From: an uncultured Oribacterium sp.
GTDB lineage: Bacteria; Bacillota; Clostridia; Lachnospirales; Lachnospiraceae
Direction of reading: 5' to 3'
Assembly: GCA_938030845.1 (NCBI GenBank)
Contig: CALHIC010000465.1
Location: 1-15,614, forward strand
Length of the DNA stretch: 15,614 bases
The position numbers were made by a program, and so were the translations under genes. Under the pieces are notes generated by a model that did not search any database, was not told where the DNA came from, and saw nothing but the letters and a program-made list of their open reading frames with translations. Position 1 is the first letter of the stretch, and each line of letters opens with the position of its first letter. Shown piece after piece: positions 1 through 9,133 of the stretch.

Positions 1-136
1 TACTGACGGGCTCAGATTGCCCTCTTTCATGCCTATACTGCATCTGTCGCTTCAATTCATTGATTGTTACAGTCCTTCACTCCACAGGCTTTCAGCAAGT
101 ATCGGGCTCAGATTGTATCTCTTTCAGGTCTATAGG
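1..136 (+). repeat. Left arm of dispersed repeat (about 96-bp period)
   Basis: The reverse complement of this stretch recurs at 1913-2045. The match includes 47 identical bases (20-66 against 1980-2026), then one inserted G, then 13 more identical bases. Inside the arm the motif cgggctcagattg occurs at 7-19 and again at 103-115, so one full unit of 96 bp and the start of a second are visible. The window opens inside the repeat. It translates in part of a 146-codon open frame, but that frame runs antisense into hflX and resembles no family I know, so I treat the stretch as non-coding. Bases 137-257, between the repeat and the hflX stop, show no gene and no clear terminator. Confidence 0.85.
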
Positions 137-257
137 GTTGAATATTGCTCCCTATTATTTGTTTACACTAAAAAATACATGTTATTACCGAAAACTGTAC
201 GACATTCGTGTGTTTATCTGACTTGTTTTCTCCTCATTTATCCATATCGAAGGACAC

Positions 258-1538
258 TTAAACGGAGAATTTTTGGAGTTTTGCGTATAAGGCCTCCGGT
301 AGGCGGAGTTCCATTTGAATTCCTTCTTCCTCATAGGATAGGGAGAGGATTTTCCCTTCTTTCCGAATACTGTTTTCCCAAGCCGCTTCGCTGTAGGGGA
401 GCAGGATGGACAGGGGGCGGAGATTGGCGGAGGCTTTCTCACTTACCGCTTCCATAAGCTCGGAAATTCCAATTCCTTCTTTAACGGAAACATAGAGCTT
501 TTCTCCCCTCTTCTTGGGAAGCTCCGACAGGGGAAGAACCTTGTCGCATTTATTCATCACATAGAGCATGGGGATGTGGCTTGCTTCCAGCTTCTTTAGG
601 GTAGCCAGGGTGCTGTCCATGTGTTTTTGATAATTGGAATCGGAATAGTCTACCACCTGTAAAATCAAATCCGCTTCAATGGCCTCTTCCAGAGTGCTGT
701 GGAAGGCATCCAAAAGCTTGGGAGGGAGATCTCGAATAAATCCTACCGTATCGGCAAAAAGGAATTCCTCTCCCCGTTCCCCCTTCACATGGCGAATGGT
801 GGTATCTAAAGTGGCAAAAAGCATATCCTTTTCTTCCACCTTTTCCTTCTGACCTTCCTTACTCCAATCTAAAATGGCATTCATAAGACTGGACTTTCCC
901 GCATTGGTGTAGCCCACCAGAGCGATTCTTGGAATATTGGACTTCTCTCTTTTCTGCCGTTTTACCCGGCGTACTTCTTCCTGCTTCTTACATTCTCTTC
1001 GCAGAAAGGCCATTTCCTCCTGAATCTTTCGCTTATCCAGTTCAATCTTCTTTTCTCCTGCACCACGGTTGGAAAGGCCTGCGCCTCCGCTTCCGCCCTG
1101 GCGGGAGAGATTTTCCCGAAGTCCCACAAGCCTGGGCAGCATATATTGGAGGGTGGCATACTGCACCTGCATCTTCGCTTCCTTGCTTCTGGCCCGCTCC
1201 GCAAAGATTTGTAAAATCACCTGGGTTCTATCCAAAACCTCCACAGAGAGAGCCTTGGACAGGTTATGGAGCTGGGAGGGGGAAAGGGCATTTTGAAAAA
1301 TGACCAGATCCGCCTCATGGAAGAGTACGGCGGCTCTTACCTCCTCCACCTTTCCGGAGCCGATAAAGGTAGCGCTATCCTCTCTGGCCAGGCTTTGGCT
1401 GATGCTGGTGCAACATTCAATGGACAAAGCCTGACAAAGGCCGAAGAGCTCCTCCATGTCCAGAGCAAAATCTCTGTTCTCCGGAAATTCCACACCCACC
1501 AGAACCGCTTTTTTATTTTGAATTTGATTACTTTGCAT
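258..1538 (-). CDS. hflX: GTPase HflX, ribosome-splitting/rescue factor
   Basis: HflX is a translational GTPase of the Obg-HflX superfamily that binds the 50S subunit and splits stalled or stressed ribosomes in the cytosol. The 426-residue length is normal. The N-terminal domain carries FIGSGKVEE near residues 58-66 and the family signature region VLDRTQVILQIFAERARSKE near 101-120. A glycine-rich loop follows at 148-154, then a charged helical linker at about 165-200. The G domain shows the P-loop GYTNAGKSS (209-217), G3 DTVG (263-266) and G4 NKCD (329-332). The start is supported by AAAGGAG four bases upstream. It follows the hicB-like gene by 60 bp and may share its transcript; no strong separate promoter is visible. 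Both genes sit between inverted repeat arms. The identification is secure. Confidence 0.97.
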   Translation of the reverse strand: MQSNQIQNKKAVLVGVEFPENRDFALDMEELFGLCQALSIECCTSISQSLAREDSATFIGSGKVEEVRAAVLFHEADLVIFQNALSPSQLHNLSKALSVEVLDRTQVILQIFAERARSKEAKMQVQYATLQYMLPRLVGLRENLSRQGGSGGAGLSNRGAGEKKIELDKRKIQEEMAFLRRECKKQEEVRRVKRQKREKSNIPRIALVGYTNAGKSSLMNAILDWSKEGQKEKVEEKDMLFATLDTTIRHVKGERGEEFLFADTVGFIRDLPPKLLDAFHSTLEEAIEADLILQVVDYSDSNYQKHMDSTLATLKKLEASHIPMLYVMNKCDKVLPLSELPKKRGEKLYVSVKEGIGISELMEAVSEKASANLRPLSILLPYSEAAWENSIRKEGKILSLSYEEEGIQMELRLPEALYAKLQKFSV

Positions 1539-1598
1539 AAAACTCCTTTATCCTCTACTCTGATATAGCTCCGCTTTTCTCTTTTACGGAAAACTGCT

Positions 1599-1793
1599 TT
1601 ATTTTTTTATCTTTGGTATAGGGATGCCATCCTCCCTTGCTACTTCCAACCACTCCGCTAAAACTATTTCAGCATTCTGTATAGCTTCCGACCTGGTCTT
1701 TCCGTCTGCAAAAAATCCTTTTAGCTCCGGAATTTCTGCGATATAAAGCTTATCTTCTTCCGACCAGTATATTTGAATTTCCCACTCTCTCAT
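1599..1793 (-). CDS. Orphan HicB-like antitoxin-fold protein
   Basis: A 64-residue protein with the small alpha/beta fold typical of HicB N-terminal domains. Visible are a first strand EWEIQIYWSEEDKLYIAEIP, the turn ELKGFFADGKTRSEAIQNA, and a helix ending EWLEVAREDGIPIP. HicB proteins normally neutralise the mRNA-cleaving toxin HicA, which is usually encoded directly beside them. Here no HicA frame lies on either side: upstream is AT-rich DNA followed by repeats, and downstream is hflX. The protein has no obvious C-terminal DNA-binding domain, unlike longer HicB proteins. I chose the ATG at 1793 because GAGGG lies five bases upstream; an in-frame ATG at 1805 overlaps that site and would give 68 residues. 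HicB-like folds without HicA are common and their role is unknown, so a toxin-antitoxin function should not be assumed. Confidence 0.8.
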   Translation of the reverse strand: MREWEIQIYWSEEDKLYIAEIPELKGFFADGKTRSEAIQNAEIVLAEWLEVAREDGIPIPKIKK

Positions 1794-1830
1794 AATTACC
1801 CTCATAGAAGCATAAATAAATATTATTTAC

Positions 1831-1836
1831 ATTATA
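1831..1836 (-). promoter_or_regulatory. Candidate -10 element for the hicB-like/hflX transcript
   Basis: The minus strand reads TATAAT here, a perfect consensus, in a very AT-rich stretch about 40 bases before the hicB-like start. No good -35 hexamer lies 16-18 bases further upstream, so in this AT-rich setting it could be chance. Confidence 0.35.
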
Positions 1837-1912
1837 AATAAAACTTATCATCGTTCCATATATCATGAAAATATAAAAGGATATAAATCAATGTTATGTA
1901 TTTGCCCCGTGC

Positions 1913-2045
1913 TATAGGTCTGGAAGGTGGGGCGTCTGAGCCCGATACTTGCGAAAACCTGCGGAGAGAAGAACTGTATCAATCAATGAATTGAAGCGAC
2001 AGATGCAGTATAGGCATGAAAGAGGGGCAATCTGAGCCCGCCGGT
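1913..2045 (-). repeat. Right arm of the dispersed repeat, inverted relative to 1-136
   Basis: This is the inverted partner of 1-136 with the same 96-bp spacing: tctgagcccg occurs at 1935-1944 and 2031-2040. The outer unit (1980-2040) is nearly identical to the left arm. The inner part (1913-1979) has several substitutions and small indels. Together the arms bracket a 1.8-kb segment holding hflX and the hicB-like gene. Confidence 0.85.
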
Positions 2046-2049
2046 ACTT

Positions 2050-2079
2050 GCGAAAAACAAGGGTACCGAAGTTTTTCGC
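2050..2079. repeat. Hairpin at the centre of the head-to-head repeat array
   Basis: GCGAAAAAC (2050-2058) and GTTTTTCGC (2071-2079) form a perfect 9-bp inverted repeat around a 12-base loop that itself contains the palindrome GGTACC. The flanks are roughly complementary too: GTACTT before, TTAGTAT after. It lies where minus-oriented repeat units give way to plus-oriented ones. Confidence 0.7.
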
Positions 2080-2081
2080 TT

Positions 2082-2263
2082 AGTATCCGCTGCGAAGGCG
2101 AAGTTAGCGGGAGCGTGCCCGATTCCATACCTATACTGCATTGGAGCGAACGCCTTTGATGGATACCAGTCCTTCCCTTCGCAGGGGCGAGGTTAGCGGG
2201 AGCGTGCCCCAAATACAGACCTATTATACATCGGAGCTTGTCTCTTCAATGGTTACAGTTCCT
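2082..2263 (+). repeat. Two diverged repeat units in plus orientation
   Basis: The motif gttagcgggagcgtgccc occurs at 2103-2120 and 2192-2209, a period of 89 bp. The units share the core of the left arm: a leading cggg, then cctatactgcat (2130-2141, as at 32-43), then a region like ttgattgttacagtcctt (2156-2173). They are therefore diverged relatives of the same family with a different leading segment. The array reaches the ylmH stop codon. No U-rich terminator follows ylmH, so the array may form the 3' end of that mRNA; this is inference. Confidence 0.7.
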
Positions 2264-3028
2264 CTATCCATATCGAAGAATCCGTAAAACCATTCTTCCC
2301 TTTTTGGTGTTTTTCTCAAGGCCAAGGTAATGAAACTTCCCCAGTCCTCTTACGGAAATCTTTTCTCCCCCCTTTAGACTGCTGCTGCCTTTCGCCACCA
2401 AGCCGTCCTTATACACCAGTTCTTTGGCGAAGTATTCCTGTGCCTTTCCTCTGGAAAGGTGGAATACTGCGGAAACGATACCGTCCAGTCTCTCGGAGGC
2501 GGCAAAGATCTGCTCCTCTATTCTTTCCTGCTTAGGGACAAAGGCTTCCTCACACTCTTTGATTTCCACACCGGTATGCCGAATCTGCTGCAAATTCTCC
2601 AAGAGATAGTCCTTCATTTTCCGAAGCAGATACACATAGCTTTTCTCATCCCGAAAGAAGATGTCTCCCAGCATTTCCCGTTCTATCCCAAGACTCATAA
2701 TGGCTCCCAGTACATCTCTATGGGACAATTCTTCGGAAAATTTTTTCTGCTTTCCCTGAATTTCCAAAAGCACTACAGGATTGTCTTCCAAGAGAAGCTC
2801 CCTGCACTCTTCCTCCTCCATAAAACTTGGGTAAAAGAAAAAGGCCTGTCGTTCCGCCTCTTCTCCTCCCAGAAGCAGAAACTTAGCCCCTCTTTCCCTT
2901 TTGATTTTCTCTAAAAAAAGTCCCCTTTCTCTTTCCGATAAAAAGGGACTGTTTCGCACTATACCGCGCTCTTCTGTTTTTCGCCAAATATCTTCCACGT
3001 GGGCAAGAATATCTTCTCTGTCTTTCAT
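2264..3028 (-). CDS. ylmH: YlmH-family RNA-binding protein with C-terminal S4 domain
   Basis: A 254-residue protein matching the YlmH family. The N-terminal part holds the conserved stretch HRDVLGAIMSLGIEREMLGD at about 103-122. The C-terminal S4 RNA-binding domain spans about 180-236, from RLDGIVSAVFHLSRGKAQ to KISVRGLGKFHYLG, and a basic tail TKKGRMVLRILRYG follows. In B. subtilis, YlmH binds 50S subunits carrying stalled peptidyl-tRNA and takes part in ribosome-associated quality control. In many Firmicutes ylmH lies in the division cluster near sepF and divIVA; here it follows a DUF3881 gene by 55 bp and has no division genes beside it. The start is the first ATG after an in-frame TAA, but its ribosome binding site is poor. 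The last codons abut the repeat array. Confidence 0.9.
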   Translation of the reverse strand: MKDREDILAHVEDIWRKTEERGIVRNSPFLSERERGLFLEKIKRERGAKFLLLGGEEAERQAFFFYPSFMEEEECRELLLEDNPVVLLEIQGKQKKFSEELSHRDVLGAIMSLGIEREMLGDIFFRDEKSYVYLLRKMKDYLLENLQQIRHTGVEIKECEEAFVPKQERIEEQIFAASERLDGIVSAVFHLSRGKAQEYFAKELVYKDGLVAKGSSSLKGGEKISVRGLGKFHYLGLEKNTKKGRMVLRILRYG

Positions 3029-3083
3029 GGTCTTTTATTGTCTCGCTTACTATTTCCTATATCTATCTTTCAAACAATCATAC

Positions 3084-3977
3084 TTAGGAATTAGAGCTTT
3101 GCTCCAAAAACTCCACTTCTCCCTGCATCCACACATTGCCCTTAAAACGGCGGCCAATAGCGGGGACTCCCAAAAGATCTTTTTCATTGATGCAAACGCG
3201 AAATACCGCGTCCATACATCTTACTTTTAAATCCAGGATATTTTCATGGGTATAGACGTTGCTCTTTACCCGAATATTCACAATCTCTCCCAAAATGGAA
3301 TACTGGTCGCACTCCACCCCGGTAGGCATAAAGGTAGACTCCACCAGGCTGTACAGGTCTTCCTTTTCGATTCTCTGATTCACCTCGGACATCAGATTCA
3401 TATCGGTCTCCGTCAGGGTTTCCAAAGCATCCTGGTCTCCTGCCTTTGCCGCCTCGAAAAGCTTCATCTGCTCAACAAAGTGCTGTCGCTTTACCCACTC
3501 ATCCTCCGCCTTCTTCTCTATGGGAAGGAGAATCTTTCCTTCCACGGAAAGTCCGGTCAGATAGACCTGCTTGGGCACCGCCTTAATCTGCATCCGTTTC
3601 AGCTGATGGGCTTCCAGAGAATTGCAAAGATAATAAATCAGGGTAATCCCTGAGGTAAAATCCTCCATCACGCCGGCATAGGTTTCCTTTTCCGCATGGC
3701 GCTCAAGGCTTCCCTCCACCGTTTCCACCCCTTCGTAGGAACGCATGTAAGGGAAATAATAGTCCCTGTGAAAATTCCCTTCTGCATCTCTGTGTCCTAC
3801 CACGGTAATGCCCATAGAGGGAGCTACCGGAAGCTGATACTGCTCCACCACCTGTCCATTTCCATAGGAGACAAAGCTGCTGCGATATTTTTCATGTACT
3901 GCCCTTTGTAAATAAAACTCTGCATCCTTGTCTTCCTGCAATGCAGAAAACCCAATGGATCGTAGAAACTTATGCAT
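3084..3977 (-). CDS. DUF3881-family protein of unknown function
   Basis: A 297-residue soluble protein starting MHKFLRSIGFSALQ, which I recognise as the DUF3881 family of Lachnospiraceae; no biochemical function is known to me. There is no signal peptide or membrane segment. The N-terminal half includes the stretch SMGITVVGHRDAEGNFHRDY. The C-terminal part, about residues 220-290, looks beta-rich and ends in VRCMDAVFRVCINEKDLLG. I place the start at 3977 rather than at an upstream in-frame ATG at 4046, because AGAGGAAGG lies just before 3977 and a promoter (4018-4046) overlaps the longer version. It probably shares a transcript with ylmH, which suggests but does not prove a translation-related job. 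Confidence 0.8.
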   Translation of the reverse strand: MHKFLRSIGFSALQEDKDAEFYLQRAVHEKYRSSFVSYGNGQVVEQYQLPVAPSMGITVVGHRDAEGNFHRDYYFPYMRSYEGVETVEGSLERHAEKETYAGVMEDFTSGITLIYYLCNSLEAHQLKRMQIKAVPKQVYLTGLSVEGKILLPIEKKAEDEWVKRQHFVEQMKLFEAAKAGDQDALETLTETDMNLMSEVNQRIEKEDLYSLVESTFMPTGVECDQYSILGEIVNIRVKSNVYTHENILDLKVRCMDAVFRVCINEKDLLGVPAIGRRFKGNVWMQGEVEFLEQSSNS

Positions 3978-4017
3978 TAGCCTTCCTCTTTCCTGACCTG
4001 TCTGAAACCATCTCCAT

Positions 4018-4046
4018 ATCTTACAACAAAGGCTACTGTCTTGCAA
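4018..4046 (-). promoter_or_regulatory. Promoter of the DUF3881-ylmH unit
   Basis: The minus strand reads TTGCAA (4041-4046), a 17-base spacer, then TAAGAT (4018-4023). It would start an mRNA with a leader of about 30 bases ending at the strong ribosome binding site before 3977. This also supports the shorter DUF3881 start. Confidence 0.5.
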
Positions 4047-4140
4047 TAGCTACCGGGGAATGTCTAAAACCATACCCCATGTCCGAATCAAAGCCAAATG
4101 CCCGCATCCTCCCTAAATGGTCTTGAAAACAGGCGAGAAT

Positions 4141-4210
4141 AAAAAAAACCATGCGGTACAGGTCGGAAAGCGGGGATGATACCTTCCCCTTTTCCATCCT
4201 ATGCCACATG
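4141..4210 (-). terminator. Long Rho-independent terminator of the metE-metF operon
   Basis: The minus-strand RNA folds into one long hairpin with small internal loops: CATGUGG, AUAGG, GGAAA and GGGG pair in order with CCCC, UUUCC, CCUGU and CCGCAUG. This gives about 21 base pairs, two of them G-U wobbles, around a 10-base loop, followed by eight U (the A-run at 4141-4148). It begins 67 bases after the metF stop. The rest of the 300-base gap to the DUF3881 start holds only the promoter at 4018-4046. Confidence 0.85.
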
Positions 4211-4277
4211 AAAACTCATTTTACTGCTATATTAATGCTTTTTGAAAAACGGTATTTTCAAAGATTCCTTATCTTCT

Positions 4278-5180
4278 CTATGCGGAAGCGCTGGAACCGC
4301 CCGGGTTGCCCTTCTGGGTAGACTCAAAAAGGCTATGGGTTGCCTTATAAATCTTTCTGGCAATGTAAGGGTTGTTCATGGTGTAAAGATGCACACCGTC
4401 CACTCCATGAGTCACCAGATCCACGATCTGATCCACCGCATAGGCAATGCCCGCGTCTCTCATGGCAATGGGGTTGTCCGCATACTTGTCTAAGATTCTC
4501 TGAAACTTCTTAGGAACATTTACGCCGCAAAGGCTGGCCATCTTTAAAACCTGGCGGCTGTTGATAACCGGCATAATCCCCGCTTCAATGGGAACATCAA
4601 TTCCGGCTAAAGCACAACGCTCCTGGAAAATGTAGAACTGCTTATTTTCAAAGAAAAGCTGAGAAATCAGGTTCTCCGCTCCCGCATCCACCTTGTTCTT
4701 TAAGTAACGAATGTCCTCTACTCTATCCGCACTCTCGATATGTCCCTCCGGATAGCAGGCCGCGGAAATATGGAAGTTTCCGTGCTCCTTCAAAAAGGCA
4801 ATCAGGTCGGAAGCGTAACGGAAATCTCCTCTATTCTCCTCTCCCTCCGGAATATCTCCTCTGAGAGCCAGGATATTCTTGATTCCGGCAGTCTTCAACT
4901 CTTCAATCTTTTCTAATACATCCTGCTTTGTTAAATTTATACAAGGAAAATGAACCACGCTGGGCACTTCGCAGACCTTCTTAATGTGCTCTGCAATAGG
5001 GATGGTGCTTTGGTTATTCTTTCCGCCCCCTGCCCCGTATGTCACCGAAATGAAATCCGGTCTTAAATCCCGAAGCTCATCCAAGGTGTCATATATGGTT
5101 TCAACCGGTGAGTTCCTCCGAGGTGGAAACACCTCGAAGGAAAACACTGTTTTTTCTTGAAATAAATCAACAATACTCAT
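4278..5180 (-). CDS. metF: Methylenetetrahydrofolate reductase MetF
   Basis: MetF reduces 5,10-methylene-tetrahydrofolate to 5-methyl-tetrahydrofolate, using FAD and a reduced nicotinamide or other electron donor, in the cytosol. The 300-residue length fits the bacterial single-domain TIM-barrel form. Visible are [10 protein letters not shown] (13-22) with the likely catalytic Glu16, [10 protein letters not shown] (44-53), and [12 protein letters not shown] (103-114) with Asp109 at the flavin site. The gene overlaps the 3' end of metE by 14 bp, so translation is probably coupled, and its product is the methyl donor used by MetE. A serine-rich, possibly flexible tail ([10 protein letters not shown]) ends the protein. 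I see no sign of a fused zinc-finger or MetV-like partner nearby. Confidence 0.97.
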   Translation of the reverse strand: MSIVDLFQEKTVFSFEVFPPRRNSPVETIYDTLDELRDLRPDFISVTYGAGGGKNNQSTIPIAEHIKKVCEVPSVVHFPCINLTKQDVLEKIEELKTAGIKNILALRGDIPEGEENRGDFRYASDLIAFLKEHGNFHISAACYPEGHIESADRVEDIRYLKNKVDAGAENLISQLFFENKQFYIFQERCALAGIDVPIEAGIMPVINSRQVLKMASLCGVNVPKKFQRILDKYADNPIAMRDAGIAYAVDQIVDLVTHGVDGVHLYTMNNPYIARKIYKATHSLFESTQKGNPGGSSASA

Positions 5181-7434
5181 TTCTCAATTCCTTTGCCGCC
5201 TGGACAAGATTTGCTAAACTTGCCAAGGTCTCCTCGCTTGCTCTAGTCTTCAATCCGCAGTCCGGATTTACCCACAGTTTCTCTTTTTCAATCTTCTTCA
5301 GCATCTTTGCCAATGCTTCTCTAATTTCCTGAACGGATGGCACTCTCGGAGAGTGAATGTCATAAACTCCGGGTCCTACCTCTGTACGGAAATGGTTCTC
5401 TCTTAAGGAGTCCAAAATCTGTAAATCGGAACGGGAAGCCTCGAAGGAAATAACGTCCGCATCCATGTTGTCAATCGCTTTAATAATATCGGTAAACTCA
5501 CTGTAGCACATATGGGTATGAATCTGCGTGCCTGCCTGACATCCGCTGTGTACCAAACGGAAGGCGGGAATAGCCCAATCCAGATACTCACTGTACCAGT
5601 CAGACTTACGAAGAGGTAACTTCTCTCTTAAAGCCGCTTCGTCTACCTGAATGATCTTGATACCATTCTTCTCTAAATCCAATACCTCATCACGGATGGC
5701 CAAGGCAATCTGCTTTGTGCTCTCCGCAATGCTGATATCCTCTCTTGGGAAGGACCAGTTTAAGATGGTTACAGGTCCTGTCAGCATTCCCTTCATAGGA
5801 CGCTTGGTTAAGCTCTGTGCATAGGTGGACCATTCCACAGTCATAGCGGAAAGTCTACGTACATCACCCCAGATGATTGGCGGCTTTACGCAACGAGTTC
5901 CATAGGACTGCACCCAGGCCTTCTCGGTAAATAAGAATCCGCTTAAGAGCTCTCCGAAGTACTCCACCATGTCGTTTCTTTCAAACTCACCGTGCACCAG
6001 TACATCCAGATCCAAATCTTCCTGAATCTTTACCCACTCTGCAATCTTCTTTTGGTTAAAAGCAATGTACTCTTCCTTGGTCTTCTCCCCCTTCTTAAAG
6101 GCAGTTCTGTTGGCACGAACATCCGCACTCTGTGGGAAGGAACCAATGGTTGTGGTGGGGAAGAGGGGAAGCTTAAACTCTTCCTTCTGAAGCTTTTCTC
6201 TCTCCTCAAATACAGGAAGTCTGGTGTAGTCCGCATCGGTAATAGCTGCACAACGATCCTTTACCGACTTGTCTTCACTGTTCGGTCTTGCTGTTGCAAA
6301 GAGCGCCTTATTCGCCTCTAAAACCTCCGGCTTAGCCTTACCGCTAAGAAGCTCCTTTAAATCCAAAAGCTCTTCCAGCTTCTCGATAGCAAAGCTGAAA
6401 TGTCTCTTTACTTCCTCGGAAAGCTTATTCTCTCCTACTAAGGTGTAAGGAACATGCAGTAAGGAGCAAGAAGTACTCAGTACTACGGAAATGCCCTTAG
6501 CCTCTAAATCCTTTACCTCCTGCACGGTCTTCTCGTAATGGTTTCTCCAGATATTCTTTCCATTTACCAAACCGGCGAAAAGAAGCTTATCCTTGGGGAA
6601 GCCCTTGGCTACAAGTGCCTTGGTTTCCTTACCCTCTAAGAAATCAAGACCTACACCGTCAAAGGGAAGTGCCAAAATGCTTTCATAGGCATCTCTTACA
6701 TCGCCAAAATATGTCTGTAATATAACCTTGGTGCTGCCCTTTACAGAAAGAATTCCCTGATATAATGCGGTAAAGAGTTCCAAGTCTTCCTTCTCTAAGT
6801 CTCTTACCAGATAAGCCTCATCAAAGGCAATCCACTTGGCACCAAGAGAAACGAATCTCTCCACATAAGCCTTATAAGCGGAAACTGCCTGCTCCTGGAA
6901 ATCCTTCTCGGTCTTCTTCTCTGTATAACGAAGCAGCTTTAATAAGGTAAATGGTCCGATAACTACAGGCTTAGTCTCAACCCCTAAAGCCTTTGCCTCC
7001 TCATACTCCTGGAAGGGCTTGTCACCCACAAGGGAAATCACATCCTTATCGGAGATTTCCGCCACCATGTAATGGTAGTTGGTATTGAACCACTTCTTCA
7101 TTGCCAAAGCCTTCACGTCTCCGGCCTCTCCCTTATAGCCTCTTGCCATAGCAAAGTACTGCTCCAAGGGACTTAAGGACAATTCTCTGTAACGATCCGG
7201 AATGATGTTAAAAAGCACTGCTGTATCTAAAAAGTTATCGTAAAAAGAGAAATCATTGGAAGGGATGAAATCCACTTCCTCCTGCTGCATCTTTAACCAC
7301 TGCTTCTTTCGAATATCCTTTGCAAGCTCCTGTAGCTCCTGCTCGGAAACCAATCCCTTAAAAAACTTCTCTGTTGTAAACTTTAGTTCTCTTAATGCTC
7401 CCACTCTTGGGAAACCGATTACTGATGTTTGCAT
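5167..7434 (-). CDS. metE: Cobalamin-independent methionine synthase MetE
   Basis: MetE transfers the methyl group of 5-methyltetrahydrofolate (polyglutamate form) directly to homocysteine, making methionine without B12. At 755 residues it is full length and has two TIM-barrel halves. The N-terminal half starts [16 protein letters not shown]. The C-terminal catalytic half contains [11 protein letters not shown]. All four zinc ligands known from E. coli MetE are present and fall at the same residue numbers: His641 and Cys643 in THMC, Glu665 in ISFEASR, and Cys726 in NPDCGLKTR. The start is supported by AAGGAG eight bases upstream. It is first in a two-gene operon with metF and has its own promoter at 7528-7557. 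The short leader carries no S-box or T-box that I can recognise. Confidence 0.98.
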   Translation of the reverse strand: MQTSVIGFPRVGALRELKFTTEKFFKGLVSEQELQELAKDIRKKQWLKMQQEEVDFIPSNDFSFYDNFLDTAVLFNIIPDRYRELSLSPLEQYFAMARGYKGEAGDVKALAMKKWFNTNYHYMVAEISDKDVISLVGDKPFQEYEEAKALGVETKPVVIGPFTLLKLLRYTEKKTEKDFQEQAVSAYKAYVERFVSLGAKWIAFDEAYLVRDLEKEDLELFTALYQGILSVKGSTKVILQTYFGDVRDAYESILALPFDGVGLDFLEGKETKALVAKGFPKDKLLFAGLVNGKNIWRNHYEKTVQEVKDLEAKGISVVLSTSCSLLHVPYTLVGENKLSEEVKRHFSFAIEKLEELLDLKELLSGKAKPEVLEANKALFATARPNSEDKSVKDRCAAITDADYTRLPVFEEREKLQKEEFKLPLFPTTTIGSFPQSADVRANRTAFKKGEKTKEEYIAFNQKKIAEWVKIQEDLDLDVLVHGEFERNDMVEYFGELLSGFLFTEKAWVQSYGTRCVKPPIIWGDVRRLSAMTVEWSTYAQSLTKRPMKGMLTGPVTILNWSFPREDISIAESTKQIALAIRDEVLDLEKNGIKIIQVDEAALREKLPLRKSDWYSEYLDWAIPAFRLVHSGCQAGTQIHTHMCYSEFTDIIKAIDNMDADVISFEASRSDLQILDSLRENHFRTEVGPGVYDIHSPRVPSVQEIREALAKMLKKIEKEKLWVNPDCGLKTRASEETLASLANLVQAAKELRNEYC

Positions 7435-7527
7435 GCTTTTTTCTCCTTACTTTTTATTTTCCTTTACAAAAATGCTTTTCTTGTCATTCCTTAGACTCCC
7501 CCTAATGAGAGTCTTTGAAGTGGATAT

Positions 7528-7557
7528 AGTATAGCGTAAAAACGTTTCCTTAGGCAA
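7528..7557 (-). promoter_or_regulatory. Promoter of metE-metF
   Basis: The minus strand reads TTGCCT (7552-7557), an 18-base spacer, then TATACT (7528-7533). It would give a leader of about 85 bases. In that leader AGACTC and GAGTCT form a 6-bp stem (7494-7515), the only structure I see; it is too small for a known methionine riboswitch. The promoter lies immediately after the gdhA terminator. Confidence 0.55.
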
Positions 7558-7561
7558 ATAT

Positions 7562-7605
7562 AAAAAAACAGGACTTGGCTATAGTTTCTGCCTATAGCCA
7601 AGCCC
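7562..7605 (-). terminator. Rho-independent terminator of gdhA
   Basis: The minus-strand RNA pairs GGGCUUGGCUAUAG (7592-7605) with CUAUAGCCAAGUCC (7571-7584), a 14-bp stem with one G-U pair and a 7-base loop. It is followed by a U-tract (A-run 7562-7568). It separates gdhA from metE. Confidence 0.93.
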
Positions 7606-7642
7606 TTCACCCTAAATCGGTTCTCTCGCCCTTACTTCTCTC

Positions 7643-8998
<1,356 letters not shown>

Positions 8999-9012
8999 TC
9001 ATTTACCGCTAA

Positions 9013-9042
9013 ACTATAGCACTAAATCATTTTCAACTACAA
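9013..9042 (-). promoter_or_regulatory. Candidate promoter of gdhA
   Basis: The minus strand reads TTGTAG (9037-9042), an 18-base spacer, then TATAGT (9013-9018). The -10 is good and the -35 is weak. The leader would be about 30 bases and ends at GGAGG. The placement between the rpsR terminator and gdhA is as expected. Confidence 0.4.
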
Positions 9043-9098
9043 TAGGAAATATCTTGTATTCCGAAAAAGAATACTAATTGTTCCTTCCATAAAATTAC

Positions 9099-9129
9099 AA
9101 AAAAACAGCCCCACTTTCGTGGAGCTGTT
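9099..9129 (-). terminator. Rho-independent terminator of rpsF-ssb-rpsR
   Basis: AACAGCUCCAC and GUGGGGCUGUU form an 11-bp stem closed by a GAAA tetraloop and followed by seven U (A-run 9099-9105). It begins only four bases after the rpsR stop codon, so the operon has almost no 3' untranslated region. Confidence 0.95.
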
Positions 9130-9133
9130 CTTA

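Noticed and set aside
17..457. 146-codon open frame on the plus strand, and a related 77-codon minus frame at 1979-2212
   Set aside because: Both arise from the repeat arms (shared peptide PSFMPILHLSLQFID). The first runs antisense into hflX. Neither has a credible ribosome binding site or family likeness.
1794..2263. Possible HicA partner for the hicB-like gene
   Set aside because: No short frame here has a HicA-like basic sequence or the G-S-H catalytic pattern. The DNA is AT-rich spacer followed by repeats.
1..2263. CRISPR array
   Set aside because: Unit length is 89-96 bp, copies are diverged and in both orientations, there are no uniform spacers, and no cas genes are present.
3978..4046. 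Longer start for the DUF3881 protein (ATG at 4046)
   Set aside because: The extra 23 residues look unlike the family, have no ribosome binding site and overlap a good promoter.
4226..4254. Promoter-like TTCAAA, 17 bases, TAAAAT on the minus strand after metF
   Set aside because: It would fire directly into the strong terminator at 4141-4210 with no gene before it. AT-rich chance match is more likely.
7435..7560. S-box or T-box leader upstream of metE
   Set aside because: The leader is too short and lacks the conserved core motifs of either class.
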